DNA of 64,000 bases from Cunninghamia lanceolata (GCA_027924645.1 BSBN01000494.1:2800001-2864000), one strand, 5' to 3'. Counted from the first letter of the stretch, positions 34,686 to 47,260 are shown. Program-made: numbers and translations. Notes: a model not told the origin generated them from the letters alone.

Positions 34686-37528
34686 ATGCTTCTCTCTGGG
34701 TTTTTCTTGATCCTTATGTTTTCTTGTTCCATCGACGCAACCACTACAATAGTGGTGGGAGCAGGGATGTCAGGTAGGTTTTCATTTTTCTGAATCCTCC
34801 TCGCACATGGAAACCCTGTATCGATAGTTTCGTTTTCTGTGAATTCAGGAATAATGGCAGCCAAGACGTTGTCGGAGAATGGAGTGAAGGATTTTGTTAT
34901 ACTGGAAGCGACGAATAGAATTGGGGGGAGAATGCACAAGGAGTCGATCGCAGGGTATACAGTAGAGAAAGGAGCCAACTGGGTGGAGGGCGTGGGAGGC
35001 CCAAAAATGAATCCCATATGGACTCTCGCCAACAAGTACAAGCTGCGTACCTTTTATTCCGACCCGAGCAATCTCAGTTACAATATCTATGGCCAGGAGT
35101 AAGTATGTGTAAGTTTGGACAAGAAATTTTTCACTTTGTATTCGATCATTACTGATGTGGGTAGTAATACAGCGGTGATATTCTGCCTCAGTCTGCTGTG
35201 GTGGGCCCTTATAAGCGGGCCTCATTATCATCTGATTTCTGTTCAAATCTGTCCACATTGCTACAAAAGAGCGGAGGGGAAGACATTTCTATTTTGGCTT
35301 CACAGAGGGCATTTGGACAGTATGGATTAATTGCTGTTACTACTTATTCTGTGGCTTTCTTTTTCTTTGAACCCATGTAGATGCTTAAAAATAGAAAGAA
35401 CGTAGATCTGCTTGATGTTTTTTATTGTTTTCATATAGTGTTCCCATCACGCCCTTGGAGATGGCTATTGATTACCTCTTCTATGACTGCGAAATTGCAG
35501 GTGTTTAACACCATTTATAACTTTATAAGCCATCTGCCATTGTTAACTATGCATCTTCACTCGGTATTATGGAAAGAAGCAACTGATGATAAGTTTGTCT
35601 GGATGTTCAGAGCCTCCGAGAGTAACAAGCTTGAAGAATGTGGAACCCATTCCTACCTCCAAGGAATTTGGAGAAGATGAGTATTTTGTTGCAGACAGTC
35701 GAGGTTATGAATACATTGTCCATGGAATAGCTCAGGAATTTCTCCACTCTTCTAACGAATCTATTTCAGACCCACGTCTGAAGCTAAACAAGGTTTGGCC
35801 TTTTCCTTACATTTTAGGAATGAAAGCGAGGATTTTTGAATTCGTTATATGAATGTATCCAAACATTGTGCAGGTTGTTAGAGAAATCGAATATACGGAC
35901 AAGGCTGTGAAAGTTTCAACAGAGGATGGTTCTGTTTATATTGCAAAGAACGCTATTGTCTCAGTTAGTGTGGGGGTTCTACAAACAAAACTTGTTGCCT
36001 TTACACCTGATTTGCCTGTGGGTATAAACTTGCCTAATTTCAATAGAAAATAATTATAACTTATGAGGAAAATTGTGTGTAATTTACTCGTATCAATTTT
36101 TGAATCAATTTCATGATTTATTATCCAATTTTTTTTTGATAAATTATGTAGTGTAATCTAAAATATTGTTATAAATAAATTATGATTTTTTTGGCAAAAA
36201 CTTTGATTCCATCTAATGAACTGTAAAAATGTTATACACACTAAAAAATGAGTGACTAAATCCCATAGTTCTTCAATGATGATTTTGAACATGTATGTGC
36301 AGCTATGGAAACTCATGGCAATATACAAGTGGGATATGGTGCTTTTCTGCAAGATCTTCATGAAATTCCCCTCCAAGTTCTGGCCCACAGGACCTGGCAC
36401 TGAGTTCTTCGTGTATGTTCATGAGAAACGAGGTTACTACACTTTCTGGCATGTGTGATACTATTTTCTCATTTCAACCAAGGGAAATCCTTTGTTAGAT
36501 TGACTTTTATCTTAAAAATATCTTCCCCTGTTTTACAGCATTTGGAAAATGAGTATCCGGGAGGAAATCTGCTGATGGTGACAGTTACAGACGATGAAGC
36601 CCGGAGAATAGAACAGCATCCTGACCACGAAACCAAAGCCGAAATAATGTCAGTTCTCAGAAAGATGTTTGGCAACCACATTCCTGAAATGGAAGCGATT
36701 TTGATTCCCAGATGGGGTCAAGATCGCTTCTACAAGGGAACTTATTCCAACTGGCCCATAGGCGTATCTGTACATGACTTTGAGAGCTTACAGGTCTGTC
36801 ATCTAAATCTCCAATAAAATTGTTCACAAGATCTCTCAGAGTAGTCTTTGGAAAAAGGAAAGGCTTATTATTTATGTGAGTTCAGAATGGTAAGCAGGGC
36901 AAATTCTGTTAATAAAAATAGATTATTTTTATGTTTAGATAAGTTGTAGAATTGTCATTCTTTTGCATTTAGATGAGGTGTAAAATTGTAGTTGATTTTT
37001 TTGATGATAGAAAATTTTATGTTTACTATTTATATCAAACAGTCAAGGACAGTTTTACACCTCGTATAAATACAAAAGAGTGACAGTTTTACTCCTCGAC
37101 TACCCACAGAATTAATAAATAGTTGTCAGAAGTTTACTTAACAGACAGCCTACCAGTACCTGCCATTTTCTTTATTCTAAATACTGTGAACTTGCATGAT
37201 AGTTGGCTACATAAACAAACCAAAATTACTAAGAAAACATGTTGATAATGGATGTCAGGCACCAGTTGGGCCGGTGTATTTCACTGGAGAGCATACCAGT
37301 CATAAATATAATGGTTATGTCCATGGTGCCTATCTTGCAGGTATGTCAATGTCTATGTCTATAGATGCATAAAATATCTGGGCTTCTTATTTCTCACTTA
37401 ATAGATTGAAGATGGAATGCTAGTTAACTAAGCATTGTTTGGTACGGTGCATGCAATTAGGCATAGACACTGCTAATCAGCTGCTAAATTGCATTAAGAA
37501 GGGACAATGTGCTTCAAAATCTCATTAA
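34686..37528 (+). CDS. PAO: Polyamine oxidase, FAD-dependent, ten exons, apparently intact
   Basis: Polyamine oxidases oxidise spermidine and spermine with FAD and release hydrogen peroxide. My gene model has exons 34686-34773, 34849-35098, 35173-35319, 35439-35500, 35611-35792, 35874-36017, 36303-36452, 36539-36793, 37259-37340 and 37461-37528. All introns are GT-AG and the phases agree at every junction. The total is 1428 nt, or 475 residues plus TAA, near the usual length of about 500. Residues 1-18 ([18 protein letters not shown]) look like a signal peptide, which suggests a secreted or vacuolar enzyme of the maize PAO type. The dinucleotide-binding motif is VVVGAGMSG, followed by '[12 protein letters not shown]' and '[10 protein letters not shown]'. 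Other landmarks are 'EPPRVTSL', the conserved lysine in '[14 protein letters not shown]', 'RRIEQ', '[14 protein letters not shown]', and the C-terminal FAD motif '[20 protein letters not shown]'. Splice sites are predicted by eye. The exon 3 donor (GTATGG) and the exon 6 donor are the least certain. Confidence 0.9.
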
Positions 37529-38734
37529 CAAAATGGACCTGGTAACGCAGACATCCAGAGAGTAAGTGGTCTGTGTATTTTAAGCATGAAGTAGAGTGGC
37601 AAAATATGTTAGAATTAAAGAAGTTAACGCAGGATCTAAGTGGGAAAATGTTGAACAGGAGATGGAGATGGAAAGGAAAGCATGGATGGGTAAGGTGTGA
37701 GTTCTGGAAGAGCCACTCTCACAGAAATGCAAACCATGATTACTATGTAATAAAATAATATTATTTACAGATTTACCAAATCAAGCTGCCCTGTTACAGT
37801 CTTGGTATCTGATTACACTCTCTTAAAATGCAGGATGAGTTGAAATTGAGCATTTTTTTAATGTTCAAATGTTGAAAATTTCTAAAAATAACTCATTAAT
37901 GTTTTTATGGGTGTAATTTTTGTTGGTATGTGAAGTCAGTTTTTGTTATTTCAGTAGTGACGACAACGAGTACAACATGCAGAGGTGTATGGGGAAGTGG
38001 GGAATTCTTCTTCGGAAAAGATTTGATTATTTGCATGTATTTTTCCTGGTTATTTAAGTTAGTGGAGCTCCAATGGGAATGCATGGTTAAAATCTCTGTA
38101 ACAGTGAATTTTTTCTGATAATAAAATTGAGATCTTTGCCCATGGTATTTTCCTAGTTCATAACCAAGTTTTCCATGTAAATCTGTGTTGTCTATTTTGT
38201 AATTTTATTCACTGCATATTTTTCTAACAATTTGTTTTCACATTTATAACTTGCTTTGTTATTAGACATTTTTTGAAAATCATGTAATCTATCATCAAGA
38301 TACAATTGATGAAGGGGCGTAGAAAGGAAGAGGGAAGGCTGGTGGAGACAGGGAAGAAGGGCTGGTTAGTTTTTAAGATCACCATTGGAATAAACAAGAC
38401 ACAAATTTGGTGTATAACTACACAAATATGATGAAGAATAAGAGAACCAGTAAGAAAAGTCAAAAACTAAATGATTTAGAGAAGGGAGAGAACTCCTAAC
38501 ATGAAATTTTAATTTAACAGTGGTTTCAGAGAAGGGTGACGTAGTCTTCTTACAAAACAAGTCTGTCTGTGAATCAATTCATCCATACCTTGTGGAACGG
38601 AATTGATGGCGGAGCTCAAACAATTATGAAATCAGTTGCACCATCACTTGTTATGAAAAACTGGTCCAAATCCAGTGACAACAGCTTGGTCCATGAAATA
38701 AACATCCATGGCATTTGTTCATAAGATCTTTTGA
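37529..38734. other. 3' flank of polyamine oxidase, no further gene
   Basis: Non-coding AT-rich DNA. It presumably holds the 3' UTR, but I could not assign a poly(A) signal with confidence (AATAAAATAAT near 37750 is one candidate). Short open frames such as 37573-37758 lie outside any recognisable domain. Confidence 0.5.
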
Positions 38735-38880
38735 CTTCATTCGTGGCCCCACATATCCTTGTAAGTTGTGAAACTCTTGACTAGAGAATTGCAAGTTGGT
38801 GGAGTTGAAGGAACAAGTCATCCAAAACTAAAAGATTTATATATCATGACATGTTTAAATGTTAGTTAATGTTGGTAAAG
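38735..38880 (+). repeat. Dispersed repeat R1, copy 2
   Basis: Shares 'GGCCCCACATATCCTTGTA', 'AACTCTTGACTAGAG' and 'GTTAGTTAATGTTGGTAAAG' with 4870-5040 and 52236-52390. It is part of the duplicated polyamine oxidase flank. No TA expansion here. Confidence 0.65.
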
Positions 38881-39479
38881 CCTATGATATGTTTGAATAA
38901 AGTAATTAATTTAAATAAAAGAGTTGGGGATTTAAATTAATAAATATTAAATTAATTAATTGTGGAAATTAAAATGAATATAAATGTGATATTTAGTTGA
39001 ATTTTGGAGATGATAAAATAGTGAAGATGTCGAAAATTGAGGATAACAAGGAAGCATGCAATGGACCTAGGTGTAACAACCATCTTGGTTACTACAATTT
39101 TTTTCCATATCACTAAATCTCAAGTACTAACTTAATTGACCGAGAAACTTCTATCCAATTTAGAAGTGCTAGCTTTGTAGCCTTACCAACCATATACTCG
39201 TACTAGAATATTGTAAGCTTCCAATATCAGGGTCATCCCTAGATCGAAACCTAAACCTCAAGGGTTCATTTATAATAGAGAGGCTTCATCCTCTCCTTTG
39301 ATATGAAATCGATGACCTCACTTTTAAATCAAAACCATTAGTTGATCTTATGCTTCCAATTCAATCCATACATAATAGTATGATAGCAATGCATTCCAAT
39401 CAAATGTTAGTTCAATGTCAACATCAATGTATGAACACATACAAATTACATAGTAACGAGCACATATGTGCATCACACT
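38881..39479. other. Intergenic, no gene recognised
   Basis: AT-rich DNA that is aligned in part with 52390-53330. No coding frame supported. Confidence 0.5.
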
Positions 39480-40180
39480 GACACATAGTGATCAACTCAT
39501 GCACACAATGTGACTAACTCATGCATACATCACATATACACAATGTGACTAACTCATGCATGTACATCACATATAGATAGTGTGACTTGCTCACATATAT
39601 CACATACATGTGATGTGAATAACTCAAACGTGATATATCAAATATACATATTATGAATAACTCATGCCTACATCACATATACACAATTGAATAGCTGAGG
39701 CATGCCTCACATATACATAGTGTGACTAACTCAAGTCTACTTCACATATACACAATGTGACTAACTCACACATGCGTCACACATACATGATGTGACTAGC
39801 TCATGTGTACAACACATAAAGACAATGTGAATAACTCATGCATGCATCACATATACACAGTATGACTAGCTCATGCATATAACACATATGCACAATGTGA
39901 ATAACTCATGCATGCATCACATATGCACAGTATGACTAGCTCATGCATACACACATATACACAATGTGATTAGTTCACACATACATCACGTATACACAAT
40001 GTGAAAAGCTCATGTAAACATCACATATACACAATGTAACTAATTCACACATACATCACATATACACAATCTGACTAATTCACATATACATCACATGTGT
40101 GCAATGTGAAAAGCTCATGCATGTGTCACATACATAATGTAACTAGCTCATATGCAGATCACAAGTACACATATTGACTT
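39480..40180 (+). repeat. Minisatellite, about 37-bp unit, about 19 copies
   Basis: A tandem array whose unit reads roughly CACATATACACAATGTGACT followed by AACTCATGCATACAT. Units vary by point changes and small indels. A shorter, more diverged array lies at 53330-53794 and continues at 56269-56405. About three units appear inverted at 9715-9860. The unit has inverted character (CACAT ... ATGTG). The lack of unique spacers rules out a CRISPR array. Confidence 0.85.
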
Positions 40181-40189
40181 GCTAGAAAA

Positions 40190-40720
40190 AAGGAATGATT
40201 GCAACCTTATTGCAAGCATCTTCCCCTTTACTTGGTTCACTAACACATAAGCCCTTAAGTACATCCCAACCCAAAAAAGGAAAGGCAGTGCATCTCATGC
40301 TACATTGTGGGTCCCATCCTTTTTTCTCAAATCGTTGTTAGCTATGATGACAAGACAAGCATCCCGTACTAGTTGTCATCATCAACAAGGGCACAAGTAA
40401 CAACACATAGCATGAGGCCATCAATACACATGTACACAATGATTAACTTACACATGCATTGTGACCAACTAGTAATAGGAAGTGGATGCAACCTATTGCA
40501 TGTATGTTCCCATTACTAGGTTCACCAGCATTCACCCTTTAAGTACGTGCCATCCAAAAAAAGGAATGTCAATGCATCTCATGCTACACCATGGGTCTCA
40601 TCCTTTTTCCCAATTCATTGACAACTCTGATGACAAGAAAGCATCCCATACTACTTGGGGTCATCACCGACTAAGGTGTAAGTTTAACAACATACAACAC
40701 ATGAGGCCATTAATCAGAAT
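40190..40720 (+). repeat. Tandemly duplicated X-repeat unit (about 270 bp twice)
   Basis: Two diverged copies (about 40190-40425 and 40470-40710) share 'TTCACTA...CCCTTAAGTAC', 'AAAAAGGAATG', 'GCATCTCATGCTACA', 'TGGGTC(C/T)CATCC', 'GATGACAAGA' and 'CATGAGGCCAT'. A single copy lies at 56405-56645 and an inverted one at 9490-9720. No coding potential. Confidence 0.75.
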
Positions 40721-41027
40721 TCCATAGCTCATTAAATCTTTTAAGTTAGTGGATCTTGACATATATTGCCTCCATGCCACTGGCAAAAGTTAGACCAACT
40801 TGGTATGGGGTAGCTCCTAGAATCTATCACATGCATGGTATTGGCGAAAGATGGTTAAGCCCTATTATATCATGGGTAGCTCCTGGAATCCACTACATCC
40901 ATGCTACTGGTAATAGCCAACTAAACCCTAAGAGACAATAGTTAACTTCTGGCATTTGTCACCTACACGGTACTAGTGATAGTTGACTAAACCATTCATG
41001 TACAATATCAGACTTGGTTCTAACATG
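40721..41027 (+). repeat. Remainder of X repeat up to the copia 2 insertion site
   Basis: Diverged short units with 'GGTATTGGCGAAAG' and 'TACTGGTAATAG' match inverted units at 9190-9470. The repeat resumes after copia 2 at 47261. The last five bases, ACATG (41023-41027), pair with ATATG at 47261-47265 as a target duplication with one mismatch. Confidence 0.65.
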
Positions 41028-42049
41028 TGAAAGGAAGCAAGGTACACGGAACACACTTCCTACACCAATCTAATGAGGGGAATGGAGTGCAAATTCATTT
41101 AAATCCTTACAATTGCAGCAACATTAAACTAATAACATAAAGATTACAGCAGCAACACAACACAGAAAGAAGGTGACACAAGATATACCGTGGGGAAAAC
41201 CTTTTCAGGTAAAAAAACCCACACTCTAAACCTGCACAATGTATTATCAAAACAACAATAGTTTACAATACACTTGCAATGCAAGTCTTCCAAGAGTTCA
41301 CAAAATGTTGATTCTGGAGTTATTCCGGCAGCATAACAGTACTTGTAAAAACACTATATAACTACAACTCCAAACTATGCATTTTATAGAGATTACAAGG
41401 CATATCTTAAGAGCATCTTGGGATAGGCATCCACCTTGGTCAAATGACCATTTCCAGCATCAAAGGACACTTGTCCTTATTGTCCTTACATCCCTTACAT
41501 CTGTCATACATGGTAGATTTGACTTTCCCAATGTAGAGCGCTCCAGGCTAAAAATAAACTGACAGATTCTCTTACACGACTTACAACTGTCATAAAATCT
41601 GCCCACACTATCAAACTTAGATGTTGTAAGAGAATCCGTCATACAATGCTAAATATAGCATATTCTACTTACAATATGTCATAGCCCAACTTGGGCGCCC
41701 AAAGATGCCTTTCCCTCATGCAAAGATGCCAACTGACACTTGTCACCACTTGTCATAGGAATTTTCAAACTTGGCCCTTACGCGTCATAAATTCTGTCAT
41801 ATGGAATATTGCCTTCCATATACCAAAGATGCCGACACATGGCAAATTAAAGCCACCTCAATATGGGACGCCCAAATCCATGTAGGTTTGACTTGACCAT
41901 CCAAGTCACATTCCAAGTAAGTTGAAATGTCACCATGCCACCTCAACTATGTGACCAAACTGAATGTGCAAGTAAAATACAAAATTAGGTAATAATTAAA
42001 TTATTAATGCTAGGAAATTGCAAAGGTCGAGACACCTTAATTCCCAACA
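41028..42049 (-). repeat. 3' LTR of copia 2
   Basis: On the minus strand it begins TGTTGGGAATTAAGG and ends GCTTCCTTTCA, with TG...CA ends. Confidence 0.92.
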
Positions 42050-42060
42050 TTCTCCCACTT
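42050..42060 (-). other. Polypurine tract of copia 2
   Basis: On the minus strand, AAGTGGGAGAA directly precedes the TG of the 3' LTR. Confidence 0.75.
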
Positions 42061-42099
42061 GTCGAACACCTTTCAAAAGCCAAATGAAATGACAAGATT

Positions 42100-45000
42100 T
42101 TAATTGCTAGGGGCCGAGAGGCCCATAGACTCTGAACTTATCTGTGCTCACTAGTTTAGTCAATGCATCTGCAACATTCTTCAAAGTATCCACTTTTTCC
42201 AACAATACCTTCCCATCTTCTACCATATCTCAAACAAAATGAAACTGAACATCAATGTGCTTTGTTCTGGCATGGAAGGCAGGATTCTTTGCTAAGCAAA
42301 TCGCACTCTGACTGTCACACTGAATAGTAATTTGTCCTGCATCAACACCAACATCTGAACACAATCTCTTAAGCCAAATGGATTCCTTACAAGCATGAGT
42401 TGCTGCCATATACTATGCTTCTATTGTGGACAAAGCAACCACAGGTTGTCGCTTACTCATCCAACTAATAGCACCACCAAACATGTTAAACACATAAGCA
42501 CTAGTGGATCTCCTGCTGTCAATGTCACCTGCCCAATCAGAAACCACAAATCCACGAATACAAATAGAATGTGAAGGTCTTGTAACATTACCATGATAAC
42601 ATTTGGAATACTCAGAAGTACCCCTCAAAAATTTGAACACTCTCTTAATTGCATCCCAATGTACCCGTCGAGGATTAGCCATAAATCGACTAAGGACTCC
42701 CATTGCTTGGGCAATGTCTGGTCTTGTGCAGACCATAACATACATCAAACTGCCAACAGCACTAGCATAAGGTACCCTGCTCATGTCCTCCACCTCACTA
42801 GGAGATTTTGGACAATCATTAACAAACAGTTTTGTTCCCAAAGAAACAGGAACACACAATGGTCTACAATCTGCCATGCTGAACCTGTCCAACACAGTCT
42901 TTAAATACTTACTCTGGCTTAACTAAAGTTTTATGTTAGCTCTGTCTCTTCTGATTTCCATTCCCAGAATGTACCTAGCTACCCCTAGATTTTTCATCTC
43001 AAACTATGATGACAACTGAGACTTCAAATCAAAAATCATATTCTTACCATTCCCAATCAGCAACATATCATCAACATATAGTGCAATAATGAGAATACGA
43101 TCATTGTCAAACTTGTAATACACACAATGATCTTATTTTGATCTCAGATATCTAATTGATAACACAAAGGCATCAAACTTCAAGTACCACATCCTAAGAG
43201 ATTGTTTCAATCCATACAAAGACTTATTTAACTTGCAAACCAAATTTTTTTACCTTTCACCATGTAGTGCTCTAGCTGTGACATGTAAATCTCTTCCTCC
43301 AAATCACTATGAAGGAATGTTGTTTTCACATCCATCTACTCCACCTCTAAGTCATAAGTAGTTGCAAGAGATAAGAGGAATCAAATAGATGTCAGCTTTG
43401 CAATGGGAGAGAAAATTTCACCATAATCAATTCCCTCCACTTGTGAATACCCCTTCGCAACCAGTCTGGCCTTATACTTCTAAACATTGCCATCTGCACC
43501 AAATTTCTTCTTGAACACCCATTTGCATCCAACAGGTTTCTGTCCATCAGGCAAAGGCACCAAGTCCCAAGTTTTGTTCTTTTCTAAAGAAGCCATCTCA
43601 TCATCCATGGCCTCCTTCCAGGAACCTGCATCTTTCATGTCCATAGCCTCTGACACAGTTCTAGGCTCATCAATGTTAGCAAGCAAAGCAAAAGCACAAC
43701 TAGAATCAAGCAATGAATAACCAAACCTCTTAGGTTGCTTTCTATTTCGTGTGGACCTCCTCAAAGGCTAAGGTGGAGGTTCTACTTCATCTTCTAAACT
43801 TGTAGAACTGCTAGAGCTCTCCTCATCATCAGGTCTCACAGGGTCTGTCGGTTCAGTCTTCTCTGAGGTAGAAGGAAACTGAACCACATCTTTCTTTTCT
43901 GTCTGTTCTAGCTATAGAACAATGGAAGAAGGTGTTAGCTCTCTGAAGATAACACTTCTGCTATACAACACTTTTTCAGTCACAGGATCCCAAAGCTTGT
44001 ATCCTTTCACACCGACACCATAGCTAATGAAAATACACTTAACAACCTTGTTCTCCAATTTAGACCGTTTCTCCCTAGGCACATGTGTATATGCCTCACA
44101 ACCAAAAACACGAAGATGTCTTACTGAAGGCTTCTTACCAGACCACAACTCCATGGGTGTCTTACCAACAAGAGCTGATGTAGGAGATCTATTTACAAGA
44201 TAGCAAGCAGTGGAAACAGCTTCAGCCCAAAACTTTTGTTCAAGGCTTGCTCCAGTAAGCATACTCCTAGCCCTCTCCATCAGTGTCATGTTCATCCTCT
44301 CTGCAACTCCATTTTGTTGCAAGGTGTATGGAGTTGTCTTATGTCTTTCAATCCCAAGTTCTTTGCAAAATTTATCAAATTCTGTAGAACAAAACTCACC
44401 ACTGTTGTCAGTTCTCAAACACTTAATAGTTTTACCAGTCTGATTTTCAGCAAAATCTTTAAACTCTTTAAACCGACTAAAGACTTCAGATTTGCTTCTG
44501 AGAAAATAAATCCATGTCCTTCTACTGTAATCATCTTTAAAAGATACAAAATATACAGATTTGGAAATTGAAGGAACACTAACAGGACCAAACACATCAG
44601 AATGAACAAGGTCCAATACACCAGAAGACTTGTGAGAACTCGAATAAAACTGAACACAATTTTGTTTTCCATATATGCAATGTTCACAAAAGTCAAACTC
44701 AAGATTACAATCATCTAACCCCTCAACGAGGTTTTTATTTTTCAGGGTTCTAAGAGCCTTCTCACCAATGTGGCCAAATCTCTTATGCCATAACATAGTC
44801 TTTTCAACAGGAAGCTTAGCTTTCATAGCATGTGCACTACCATTAGAACTAGTTACAGCAGATTTCTTCACTACTCATTCAGATGGTGGGGATGAAGTGA
44901 CTGCAGCTCATTTCTTTGAGTCAGAAGAACTATTGCACTGTGAAGTGCATGCCTCTAGCTGAAATAGAGTACCTCTCCGAGTACCCTTCACAAGCACCAT

Positions 45001-46119
45001 AGATCCTCTAGTCATCTTGCATCCATCCTTCGAAAAGACAACCTGCACACCTGCATCATTCAACATACTTACAGAAAGTAGGTTCCGTGCAAGGCCTGAA
45101 ATGTGCATAACTCCAGTGATCCCCTTCACTTGTCCATCAGGAAATCGGATTGAGACTCTTCCATGACCAACAATCTTCAGATGAGAGTCGTCACCTAGGT
45201 ACACTCTTCCACCATCGAACTCTTCATATTTTGTAAACTAGACTTGATGCGAGGTCATGTGGAATGATGCACCAGAATCAATCAACCACACATCATCAGA
45301 TGCATGGGTGGCTAGGGCTGCGATGAAGGCATCACCATCATCTTGTGACTTGTCAGAATCTGAATCAGGAGCTTTCTTCTTCTTTTTCTTCTCCTCTTTG
45401 CATTCCTTTCGAAAATGCCCAGTTTTGCCACAGTTCCAACAAAGAGCCTTGGACTTTCCAGGAGATTTGGATCTGCCCTTCTCAGCTTTCTTGTCCTTCT
45501 TTTTCCCTTTCTCCTTGGGTCTTCCATGAACCGCAAGAGCCTCTTTGGCTGCCTCAGAAGACTTTCTTCGCATCTCTTCAGATAATAGCAAAGATACCAC
45601 TTCATCCATTGTGAAAGTGGATGTGGTGCTCCCAATAGCCATCACAAGATGATCCCATGAGTCCAGCAAAGAACAAAGCAAGGTCATGCAACGATCCTTC
45701 TCCTCCATCTTCACACCAACTGATGTCAATTGTGCAATTAACATATTAAAGGCATTCAGCCGATCTGCAACAGAGCGTTCATCCTCCATTTTCAGAGAAT
45801 ACAACTTATTTCTCAGAAAAAGTTTGTTCACCAGGGACTTGGCTTGATAAACATCACCCAACTTCTTCCAAAGGTCTTTTGTGCTCTTCTCCTCATGGAC
45901 ATTTAACAAGATAGAATCAACTAGACTGAGTCTTATGAGACCCTTAGCCTTTCAATCTTTGAGATCCCAATCAGCTTGTGCCATAGCAACTAGTTTTACA
46001 TCGGATACAGTTTCCCATAGGTCACGATCAACAAACATGTCTTCCATCTTAAGTTTCCATAACTCAAAATTAGTGCCATTGAATTTCTCCACCTCTATTC
46101 TTCTAGATGTGCTTGCCAT
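42100..46119 (-). pseudogene. Copia 2 gag-pol polyprotein, broken
   Basis: Gag starts at the ATG ending at 46119 ('MASTSRRIEVEKFNG'). A TGA interrupts it near 45955, after 'WDLKD'. It then runs through 'SVADRLNAFNMLIAQL' to the zinc knuckle CWNCGKTGHFRKEC (about 45430) and the protease motif 'VWLIDSGASFHMT', then a TAG at about 45236. The integrase frame (44871-43912) has 'LWHKRFGHIGEKAL' and keeps the catalytic triad in VHSDVFGPV, RTDNSGEF and GVAERMN. Reverse transcriptase (43764-42900) begins 'SWKEAMDDEMASLEKNKTWD'. It keeps YVDD near 43080 but is fragmented by stops and shifts. RNase H starts at 42895 ('LMYVMVCTRPDIAQAMGVLS', 'WAGDIDSRRSTSAYVF') and continues past a TAG at 42412 to about 42100. 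The integrase is the best preserved part. Confidence 0.92.
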
Positions 46120-46218
46120 CTTCTCACTACAACAAGATCACAGAATACTCTGCACAGACTCCCACTCAATCGAAGATTAGCTTAAAAAACCCCTACCCAA
46201 CAACTAGGATCACAGGTG

Positions 46219-46237
46219 ATCAAACTCTAATACCAAC
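46219..46237 (-). other. Primer binding site of copia 2
   Basis: On the minus strand, GTTGGTATTAGAG follows the 5' LTR. It resembles the initiator-Met-tRNA site (TGGTATCAGAGC), with one substitution and about two bases between the LTR end and TGG. Confidence 0.65.
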
Positions 46238-47260
46238 TGAAAGGAAGCAAGGTACACGGATCACACTTCCTACACCAATCTAATGAGTAGAATGGAGTGA
46301 AAATTCATTTAAATCCTTACAATTGCAGCAGCATTAAACTAATAACATAAATATTACAGCAGCAACACAACACAGAAAGAAGGGGACACAAGATATACCA
46401 TGGGGAAAACCTTTTCAGGTAAAAAACCCCACGCTCTAAACCTGCACAATGTATTATCAAAACAGCAATAGTTTACAATACACTTGCAATGCAAGTCTTC
46501 CAAGAGTTCACAAAATGTCGATTCTAGAGTTATTCCGGCAACATAACAGTACCTTTAAAAACACTATATAACTACAACTCCAAACTATGCATTTTATAGA
46601 GATTGCAAGGCATATCTTGAGAGCATCTTCAGATAGGCGTCCACCTTGGTCAAGTGACCATTTCTAGCATCAAAGGACACTTGTCCTTTTTGTCCTTACA
46701 TCCCTTACATCTGTCATACATGATAGATTTGACTTTCCCAATGTAGAGCGCTCCGGGCTAAAAATAGACTATGACAGATTCTCTTACGCGACTTACAACT
46801 GTCATAAAATATGCCCACAATATCAAACTTAGATGTTGTAAGAGAATCCGTCATACAATGCTAAATATAGCATATTCTACTTAAAACATGTCATAGCCCA
46901 ACTTGGGCACCCAAAGATGCCTTTCCTTCATGTAAAGATGCCAACCGACACTTGTCACCACTTGTCATAGGAATCTTCAAACTTGGCCCTTATGTGTCAT
47001 AGATTCTGTCATATGGAATATTGCCTTCCATATACCAAAGATGCCGACACATGGAAAATTAATTTCACCTCAATATGGGACGCCCAAATCCATGGACGTT
47101 TGACTTGACCATCCAAGTCACATTCCAAGTAAGCTGAAATGTCACCATGCCACCTCAACTATGTGACCAAACTGAATGTGCAAGTAAAATACAAATTAGG
47201 CAATAATTAAATTATTAATGCTAGGAAATTGCAAATGTTGAGACACCTTAATTCCCAACA
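46238..47260 (-). repeat. 5' LTR of copia 2
   Basis: The 1023-bp partner of 41028-42049 with the same TG...CA ends. It is followed on the plus strand by ATATG, the right target duplication. Confidence 0.92.

Larger units (their letters stand above)
36535..40720 (+). repeat. Source copy of the polyamine oxidase 3' segmental duplication
   Basis: From just before exon 8 this segment, through exons 9 and 10, the 3' flank, repeat R1, the minisatellite and the X unit, is matched in the same order by 50151-56645. The second copy differs by several indels: about 470 bp extra at 50616-51095, loss of the counterparts of about 37875-38235 and 38300-38445, about 335 bp extra at 52548-52882, and a 2.47-kb insertion at 53795-56263. 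This copy has the complete gene attached, so it is probably the source. Confidence 0.87.
41028..47260 (-). mobile_element. Ty1/copia LTR retrotransposon 2, degenerate
   Basis: A full-length 6.23-kb element on the minus strand with LTRs of 1022 bp (41028-42049) and 1023 bp (46238-47260), inserted in repeat X. The target duplication is ACATG/ATATG. Gag, protease, integrase, reverse transcriptase and RNase H appear in copia order. In the first 215 or so LTR bases I count about 10 substitutions by eye, with both transitions and transversions. Coding breaks are fewer than in copia 1, and the integrase frame is intact across 319 codons. It belongs to a different copia lineage from copia 1, judging by LTR and gag. 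Confidence 0.93.

Noticed and set aside
34598..35258. Frames of 137 and 147 codons antisense to polyamine oxidase exons 1-3
   Set aside because: They run across introns and exons of a well-supported gene on the other strand and show no domain.
39480..40180. Regularly spaced repeats that could suggest a CRISPR array
   Set aside because: Whole units are repeated with no unique spacers and no cas-like genes, in a eukaryotic context. It is a minisatellite.
45257..45614. Plus-strand frames of about 90 codons opposite copia 2 gag
   Set aside because: They are shadows of the lysine-rich gag tail and zinc-knuckle region on the minus strand.
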